Assembly: GCA_009885605.1 (NCBI GenBank)
Contig: VFKK01000306.1
Location: forward strand, 1 to 19,519
Reading direction: 5' to 3'
Length of the DNA: 19,519 nt
Origin: Cyclobacteriaceae bacterium
Lineage (GTDB): Bacteria; Bacteroidota; Bacteroidia; Cytophagales; Cyclobacteriaceae
Part shown: positions 14,657 to 19,519 of the stretch, piece by piece
Layout of the letters: each line of letters starts with the position of its first letter
How positions within the stretch are numbered: the first letter of the stretch is position 1
Notes under the pieces: generated by a model
The model's input: the letters and a program-made list of their open reading frames with translations, nothing else
Told to the model about the DNA's origin: nothing
Database searches by the model: none
Translations under genes and position numbers: made by a program

Positions 14657-16300
14657 TTAGCGCATACTTTTATAGGCATTGATCAGGCCATTTGTCGAAC
14701 CATCATGGCTCTTCACGTCTTCATTTCCTTTCAACTCCGGAAGAATTCCGTTTGCAAGAACCTTCCCCAGTTCAACACCCCATTGATCAAAGCTGAAGAT
14801 GTTCCAGATGGATCCCTGTATGAAGATTTTATGCTCATACATCGCCACCAACATTCCCAAAGTATAAGGTGTTATTTTCTTCACCAAAATTGAATTGGTA
14901 GGCCTGTTACCTTCGAACACGCGGTGAGGAGCAATCTTATCAATTTCCTCAGCCGACTTACCAGCTTTTGCCATTTCAGCCTTCACATCATCCAGGGGTT
15001 TCCCCTTCATCAAGGCTTCTGTCTGGGCGAAGAAATTTGATAGTAACTTCTGATGATGATCGCCGATCGGATTATGGGAGAAAACCGGGGCAATAAAATC
15101 GCAGGGAATCAAATGAGTACCTTGATGAATTAGCTGATAAAATGCATGCTGACCGTTGGTTCCGGGTTCACCCCAGATAATCGGACCAGTTTTATAATTC
15201 ACTTTTTCACCTGATCGGCTTACATATTTGCCATTGCTTTCCATGTTTCCCTGCTGAAAATAGGCTGCAAATCGATGCAAATACTGATCGTAAGGCAGAA
15301 TTGCCTCTGAACTTGCACCAAGGAAATTAGTATTCCAAATACCGATCAACGCTAACAGAACTGGGATATTCCTGTCAAACATAGAATTGCGGAAATGGCG
15401 GTCCATCGCATGAGCTCCGGAAAGAAATTCCTCGTACTTTTTGAAACCAATTGAACAGGCAATGGGTAATCCGATTGCGGACCAAATGGAATACCTTCCT
15501 CCTACCCAATCCCAAAACTCAAACATGTTTGCTGTATCGATCCCGAAAGCTTCAACCGCCTTTGCATTTGTCGATAAGGCCACGAAGTGTTTTGCAATCG
15601 CGGCTTCGTCACGGGCCTGATCCATAAACCACTTTCTGGCTGTATGCGCATTGGTCATTGTCTCCTGGGTCGTAAAAGTCTTGGAAGCAATGAAGAAAAG
15701 TGTTGTCTCAGGATCAACTTTGCGAAGCGTCTCAGCGATGTGAGTGCCGTCCACATTAGACACAAAGAAGATCTCCAAATCAGGGCTTTGGTAAGGTTTG
15801 AGCGCCTCCGAAACCATCACGGGTCCGAGATCACTTCCACCAATGCCAATATTAACAAGTGATTTGATCGGTTTTCCGGTGTATCCCAGCCAAAGCCCTG
15901 AGTGCACTTTGTCTGCGAAGCCTTTCATTTGCGCCAGTACTCCATTAATATCAGGCATGACGTCCTTTCCATCCACGAACACAGAGAAATTGCTTCGATT
16001 TCTCAACGCCGTATGAAGAACTGCTCTGTTTTCAGTCTCATTGATGGCTACACCGCTAAACATGGATTCAATTGCGGCATGAAGTTCTGTCTCACGCGCC
16101 AAATCCATCAGAGCGTCTAAAATCTCGCTATTGACGCGGTTTTTTGAATAGTCAACCAGAACATCTTCCAGTTGGATGCTGAATCTTTCGAAGCGCTCAC
16201 GCTCATCAAAAAGTGATATGATTTGAAGGTCTTTGTATTTCTCTGCAAGTACTTTTAGTCTGGCCCACGCTGGAGTTTGAGTCGGATTGATTGCGTTCAT
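14657..16300 (-). CDS. pgi: Glucose-6-phosphate isomerase
   Basis: The enzyme interconverts glucose 6-phosphate and fructose 6-phosphate in glycolysis and gluconeogenesis, and fructose 6-phosphate is also the source of mannose phosphates. The 547 residues match the long, E. coli-type enzyme. Visible motifs are NIGIGGSDLGPVMVSEAL, the family signature DWVGGRYSIWSAIGLPIA beginning at D264, WGEPGTNGQHAFYQLIHQ with the catalytic Glu and His region, and the second signature GVELGKVLANGILPEL near residue 505. The start ATG at 16300 gives MNAINPTQTPAW, a normal N-terminus for the family. It is a single-gene unit with its own promoter-like element and shares a terminator with gldH. Confidence 0.97.
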   Translation of the reverse strand: MNAINPTQTPAWARLKVLAEKYKDLQIISLFDERERFERFSIQLEDVLVDYSKNRVNSEILDALMDLARETELHAAIESMFSGVAINETENRAVLHTALRNRSNFSVFVDGKDVMPDINGVLAQMKGFADKVHSGLWLGYTGKPIKSLVNIGIGGSDLGPVMVSEALKPYQSPDLEIFFVSNVDGTHIAETLRKVDPETTLFFIASKTFTTQETMTNAHTARKWFMDQARDEAAIAKHFVALSTNAKAVEAFGIDTANMFEFWDWVGGRYSIWSAIGLPIACSIGFKKYEEFLSGAHAMDRHFRNSMFDRNIPVLLALIGIWNTNFLGASSEAILPYDQYLHRFAAYFQQGNMESNGKYVSRSGEKVNYKTGPIIWGEPGTNGQHAFYQLIHQGTHLIPCDFIAPVFSHNPIGDHHQKLLSNFFAQTEALMKGKPLDDVKAEMAKAGKSAEEIDKIAPHRVFEGNRPTNSILVKKITPYTLGMLVAMYEHKIFIQGSIWNIFSFDQWGVELGKVLANGILPELKGNEDVKSHDGSTNGLINAYKSMR

Positions 16301-16329
16301 TGGTAAAGGTTTTTGATAGGATTAAGCGA

Positions 16330-16348
16330 CAAAAATAAGATTTATCTT
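16330..16348 (-). promoter_or_regulatory. Putative pgi promoter: −7 element TATTTTTG with adjoining AAGAT-TT-ATCTT palindrome
   Basis: On the minus strand 16337–16330 is an exact TAnnTTTG match 30 nt before the pgi ATG. A 5-2-5 palindrome at 16337–16348 touches its upstream edge. The −33 TTG is not clear. The palindrome may be an operator, or simply AT-rich sequence. Confidence 0.4.
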
Positions 16349-16471
16349 GGGGGAATGAAGACCTAAATTTTATTGTCAGAATTAAAATATGATAATTTTT
16401 TAGGTGATATTTTTTAAAATTAATATTTTGGAAAATCCTTTAAATCTTTCAGGAATCCAAATCAAACAACG

Positions 16472-17221
16472 ATGCTCCCAAAGTCTTTTTTTTTATTCCT
16501 TATTTCCACTTTTTCAATTTGCCTGTCATCCCAAGGTCAGCAAAGGATTACCTCAAAGCTTAATAAACACTTTATCGAAATTGAAGAGGTAGATTCTATT
16601 CTTCACCGGTTCACCAAAGTGGAAAACACCCAAAAATCCGGTAATACTGTTACATGGATTTTTGACCTTCAAAACCGACTGGTCAGGCAGTCAAAAAAAG
16701 GGTTTAATCCCACAGAAAATTTCAATCAGGAAATCACAGAAACTTTTGATTCGACAAACCAACTAATCAGTCAAAGGATACTTAATCTCGACAACTCTAA
16801 GTATGTTATCTTTTATTACAAGCAGGGCATTAAAAAAGCCCAAGTGACCAATCACGGTGATGATGTATTTGAGATTTGGAGAGACAGTCCTGACAGCATC
16901 TATATGACCAATTACGATGAATTCATACCAAGCATTGAAAAGTCTTTATGGCACCAGTTTTTGGCTAAAAACCTTACTTATCCCTCTCAGGCGAGGACAT
17001 CCGGAGCCACCGGAACAGTGATTCTTGCACTCTTGATTTCAAAAAATGGGGAAATCATCGAAATTGAAATCGCCAATGAATCACAGGTAAACCCTCATTT
17101 GAGCAAGGAAGCCTTGCGGGTAGCTAAGCTTTTCAAAGGCCGCTTTATTCCTGCTGTCAACCTTGAAGGAGAATCGGAGGAATCCTGGCTTAATATCCCG
17201 GTACGATTCAAACTCGGATAA
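16472..17221 (+). CDS. Secreted protein with C-terminal TonB domain
   Basis: The 249-residue protein starts with a hydrophobic signal segment (about 5–18) ending in SSQGQ, which looks cleavable. Residues 30–155 form a β-rich region with repeated short strands (DLQNRLVRQ, DSTNQLISQRIL, YVIFYYKQGIKKA) reminiscent of MORN-like or YD-like sheets. The last 85 residues are a TonB C-terminal domain, with YPSQARTSGATGTVILAL, the SKNGEIIEIEI turn, ALRVAKLFKGRFIPA and the closing VRFKLG. Classical TonB anchors itself in the inner membrane and has a proline-rich linker. Here there is no linker, so energy transduction through ExbBD seems unlikely. Many Bacteroidota carry such solitary TonB_C proteins of unknown role. 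It is divergent from pgi and followed by a 127-bp gap with no clear terminator. Confidence 0.8.
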   Translation: MLPKSFFLFLISTFSICLSSQGQQRITSKLNKHFIEIEEVDSILHRFTKVENTQKSGNTVTWIFDLQNRLVRQSKKGFNPTENFNQEITETFDSTNQLISQRILNLDNSKYVIFYYKQGIKKAQVTNHGDDVFEIWRDSPDSIYMTNYDEFIPSIEKSLWHQFLAKNLTYPSQARTSGATGTVILALLISKNGEIIEIEIANESQVNPHLSKEALRVAKLFKGRFIPAVNLEGESEESWLNIPVRFKLG

Positions 17222-17348
17222 TCAACTATCGCCCTTTTCAACGATGTCGAAGTAAATCATAGAAAATTATTGATTGAATAGGTATTGGCTTCATCCTTGA
17301 TATTCCTTAGAATGAATCCCTTTATCAACATTTCGAAGTAATTGAAAT

Positions 17349-18413
17349 ATGGTGCTACCCATTTTAAAAATTCTTATCTCCGTCTTTTTAATTTTTACAT
17401 GGTTACCTCTTGTCAAACTGGATTACTGGTGGATCAGAATTTTTGACTATCCCCGATTTCAAAAGCTTCTCGTTTTGGGAGCGTTAATGGTATTTTGGAT
17501 GATTTTTGGGCGTCATGAAGATTGGTTTTGGGGATGGACAGGAAGTGTTCTGATGAGTCTTGGATACCTCAGCTTTTTGGTTTGGCCGTATTCAATTTTC
17601 GGGAAAAAGATGATCAAAAAAGTCGGCTACGATCCTCTTCGGGGTATTCACCTGATTGTAGGAAACATCTTCCAATACAATCGAAAATATAATAAAGCAC
17701 TTAGCCTTTTTCAACAAAATGATCCTGACGTGATCTTTCTGGTGGAAACAGACAAAGCTTGGATTGATGCTTTAAAACCACTCCATTCCACTTATGAAAA
17801 TCGGATCTTTCTTCCTTTGGAAAATACGTACGGTCTTGCCCTATTTTCTAAATTCCCGATCGTAAGAAAGGAAATTCTGTATCTGGTTGACAAAGAAATT
17901 CCTTCTTTGGAAATTGATCTTCAATTACGAAATGGAGAGATCATTACGATGTATGCGATCCATCCGACTCCGCCAGTGCCCGGAGAAAATCTAACCAGTG
18001 CGGAAAGAGATGCGGAAATTTTGATCGTGGGAAAGAAATCAAAAGCAAATCCGCTTCCATCAATGGTAATCGGTGATCTCAATGATGTGGCCTGGAGCCA
18101 ATCTACATCACTTTTTTTAAAAATTTCAGAGTTGGCTGACCCTCGTCGGGGAAGAGGATTTTTCAGCACTTTCCATGCAACCTATCCATTTTTCAGGTGG
18201 CCTTTGGACCATATATTCTTAAGCCATCATTTTGGATTGTCCAGGATAAAGGTCCTGCGAAATATCGGATCTGACCATTTTCCGATTGAACTCATGGCGA
18301 TTCTTACCAAAAAAGATACCACCGACACAGAATCAGCTTCACACGAAGAACAAGTAGAAGCCCAAGCCAAAATTCTCAAAGGCGATGAAAATCAAAAAAG
18401 CCAATCAATTTAG
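17349..18413 (+). CDS. Membrane-anchored endonuclease/exonuclease/phosphatase (EEP) family protein
   Basis: The 354-residue protein has two or three N-terminal membrane helices (about 5–22, 38–55 and 62–82), then an EEP catalytic domain. The expected active-site residues are present: N106 in GNIFQYN, E133 in LVETD, H205 in IHPTPP, D243 and N245 in GDLND, and D309–H310 in SDHFP. Members of this fold hydrolyse phosphodiesters in DNA, RNA, inositol phosphates or lipids. The membrane anchor, similar to YafD-type proteins, makes a chromosomal DNA repair role less likely, but the substrate is unknown. The last 35 residues are a hydrophilic, charged tail. The ATG at 17349 opens into the first helix. 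No strong promoter is visible in the 127 bp before it. The transcription terminator is built into the end of the gene. Confidence 0.85.
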   Translation: MVLPILKILISVFLIFTWLPLVKLDYWWIRIFDYPRFQKLLVLGALMVFWMIFGRHEDWFWGWTGSVLMSLGYLSFLVWPYSIFGKKMIKKVGYDPLRGIHLIVGNIFQYNRKYNKALSLFQQNDPDVIFLVETDKAWIDALKPLHSTYENRIFLPLENTYGLALFSKFPIVRKEILYLVDKEIPSLEIDLQLRNGEIITMYAIHPTPPVPGENLTSAERDAEILIVGKKSKANPLPSMVIGDLNDVAWSQSTSLFLKISELADPRRGRGFFSTFHATYPFFRWPLDHIFLSHHFGLSRIKVLRNIGSDHFPIELMAILTKKDTTDTESASHEEQVEAQAKILKGDENQKSQSI

Positions 18414-18428
18414 AATTGATCGGCTTTT
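18396..18428. terminator. Terminator hairpin with the stop codon as its loop
   Basis: AAAAGCC and ATCAATT (18396–18410) pair with AATTGAT and GGCTTTT (18414–18428), with a single A·C mismatch. The three loop bases 18411–18413 are TAG, the stop codon of the EEP gene. It can act on both strands, serving the convergent EEP and MCE genes. Confidence 0.8.
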
Positions 18429-18446
18429 AAAATATTTCAAATATCC

Positions 18447-19424
18447 TTAATTATCCTTTTTTGCTTCAGCTTTTGCTTGTCGCTTGAAGCCTTTATTAAA
18501 TGGCCAGGTAAATTCCAAAGCTTTCATTCCCTCATTGAGATTGTAAGTAGCTGAGTCTGTATTCTCCATCGTGCTTTTCAAATTCGCAGCAAACTCAGGA
18601 TCGTTCAGAAGCATTCCCATTGTATTGTCTTTCGAATTGAATTTCTCAGCGATTACTTCCAGTTTCTGAGATACCTCTTCAGAATTGGCTGCAGTAGCTT
18701 TCAAACTTTTCATCGTCTCTTTCATATCCCCCACCATCACGGTATCAGTAGCAAGATCATTGAACAGGTTACCTTTTTGATTCATTTTGGCAGTAAAGGT
18801 GTTCAGATCTGTCAGCATTCTATTGCTATTGATTGAAGCACGATTCAGGTTTAAAATAATAGACCTGAAACTTTCTGCCAAAAGCGAATCGGTCATTACT
18901 GCTCCGACAATGCCTTCACCGGCAGCTAATTTGGAAGTCAGGACCTTCAGATCATTTGTAATCTCAACAAGGTTCTCGTTATTGACCTGCAGTGTTTCCA
19001 TCATTTTGTCAGTATCTAGCGGCATCACGGATTCCAGTCGATCTCCGTCTTGTACAGCTGGTGCCAAGGTGGTTCCGCCATATATCACGATGATCTTATT
19101 TCCAATCAAACCGTCGGAGCTGATTGTAGCTTTGGAATCTTTACGGATGAAGTCTACTACTTCTTTCTCTACGTTCATTTCAATTTCTACCTGAGAATCC
19201 CCGTAGAAATTGATTTTACGAACCGTTCCGATTTTCACGCCGGAAAACCAGATGTTATTTCCGGTCTGCAAACCACCGATATCGTCGAATACAGCCTTCA
19301 GCTGAATTGTCTTGACGAATTTTTTCTGTTGGCCACCTAAAGTCAAAACCCCGGCTACCAAAATGGCAATACCGAGGAAGACAAAAATGCCTACTATGAC
19401 GGATCTTTTATTTTCACCTCTCAT
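18447..19424 (-). CDS. MCE (MlaD family) lipid-transport protein
   Basis: MCE proteins are periplasmic subunits of ABC systems that move phospholipids or other hydrophobic molecules between the membranes. The 325-residue protein has a short cytosolic N-terminus, one membrane helix (about 9–30) and a single MCE domain at about 38–117 with FDDIGGLQTGNNIWFSGVKI and SSDGLIGNKIIVIYGG. A long helical part follows, to about 290, which in relatives forms a hexameric tube or needle. The C-terminus ends in basic, lysine-rich residues. Its start codon overlaps the stop of an upstream ABC ATPase gene in the ATGA pattern, which implies translational coupling and an MlaF–MlaD-type operon. The substrate is unknown. 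E. coli MlaD (183 aa) is much shorter, so this is closer in layout to the longer MCE proteins of Bacteroidota. Confidence 0.9.
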   Translation of the reverse strand: MRGENKRSVIVGIFVFLGIAILVAGVLTLGGQQKKFVKTIQLKAVFDDIGGLQTGNNIWFSGVKIGTVRKINFYGDSQVEIEMNVEKEVVDFIRKDSKATISSDGLIGNKIIVIYGGTTLAPAVQDGDRLESVMPLDTDKMMETLQVNNENLVEITNDLKVLTSKLAAGEGIVGAVMTDSLLAESFRSIILNLNRASINSNRMLTDLNTFTAKMNQKGNLFNDLATDTVMVGDMKETMKSLKATAANSEEVSQKLEVIAEKFNSKDNTMGMLLNDPEFAANLKSTMENTDSATYNLNEGMKALEFTWPFNKGFKRQAKAEAKKDN

Positions 19425-19519
19425 GACTCAATAAAATTATAATCGTAAAATGATTTGACTCGCTCATCTTCTGCACGTGCAAAGACTTCATCAAAGGTTC
19501 CAATTGCCTTAAACTGACC
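19421..19519 (-). CDS. ABC transporter ATP-binding protein, C-terminal end only (MlaF-like)
   Basis: Only the last 32 residues and stop lie in the window, ending ARAEDERVKSFYDYNFIES. The piece begins FKAIGTFDEVF, which fits the end of an ABC ATPase, where a strand GxxxxxG-T is followed by an acidic helix. The stop TGA overlaps the ATG of the MCE gene by four bases. The identification as the MlaF-type partner rests mostly on this position, since no Walker motif is in view. Confidence 0.7.
   Translation of the reverse strand, partial: GQFKAIGTFDEVFARAEDERVKSFYDYNFIES

Noticed and set aside
17222..17348. Repeated TCGAAGTAA near both ends of the gap before the EEP gene
   Set aside because: It is a nine-base repeat about 85 bp apart with no palindrome or promoter context, most likely chance. 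Nothing else is visible in this gap.
18787..19194. 135-codon open frame on the plus strand opposite the MCE gene
   Set aside because: It is fully antisense to a well-supported gene, and its composition mirrors the codons of the MCE frame. There is no recognisable domain.
1..19519. Mobile element, CRISPR, defence island or biosynthetic cluster
   Set aside because: No transposase, integrase, terminal repeats, spacer arrays, toxin–antitoxin, restriction or phage genes were seen. Every gene over 300 bp fits a core Bacteroidota family and base composition looks even.

Overview
The window looks like ordinary chromosomal core sequence from a Bacteroidota bacterium, most likely a marine or freshwater member of the Cytophagales (Cyclobacteriaceae/Algoriphagus-like). 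I infer this from the gene content: a DUF2723 (GT117-like) membrane protein, a GWxTD-domain protein, the RicT(PSP1)–GldH gene pair and a RecQ with a C-terminal helix-turn-helix extension. Starts lack Shine-Dalgarno sequences, and many genes are preceded by the Bacteroidota −7 promoter element TAnnTTTG. The genus is a guess. I see no rRNA, tRNA, CRISPR array, insertion sequence, phage or integrase gene, and no non-coding gap exceeds about 175 bp.

Layout. (1) Minus strand, 1–893: thioredoxin followed by a metallo-β-lactamase-fold hydrolase resembling persulfide dioxygenases, whose 3' end is cut by the window edge. (2) Plus strand, 1063–4047: a very large DUF2723 membrane protein, preceded by an intergenic region holding a tandem repeat and an inverted repeat, and followed by a bidirectional terminator. 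(3) Minus strand, 4123–4899: a SAM-dependent methyltransferase, divergent from (4) plus strand, 4961–6945: a secreted GWxTD protein overlapping an rRNA 2'-O-methyltransferase of the RlmB type. (5) Minus strand, 6977–9027: kdsD then manC, a sugar-nucleotide pair for surface polysaccharide (Kdo and GDP-mannose). (6) Plus strand, 9127–14587: recQ, purD, ricT, gldH, tightly packed as one probable operon ending in a terminator. (7) Minus strand, 14657–16300: pgi. (8) Plus strand, 16472–17221: a secreted protein with a TonB C-terminal domain. (9) Plus strand, 17349–18413: a membrane-anchored endonuclease/exonuclease/phosphatase-fold protein. (10) Minus strand, 18447–19519: an MCE (MlaD-like) lipid-transport protein and the tail of its ABC ATPase.

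Much of the window serves the cell envelope: polysaccharide precursors (kdsD, manC, with pgi upstream in hexose phosphate metabolism), a probable polyprenyl-sugar-dependent glycosyltransferase (DUF2723), lipid transport (MCE/ABC) and gliding/type 9 secretion (GldH). The rest is housekeeping (recQ, purD, rlmB, ricT, trxA). I did not find a convincing undescribed system. The best leads are regulatory: the repeats upstream of the DUF2723 gene, and two terminators built into the ends of coding sequences, one of which has the stop codon as its loop.
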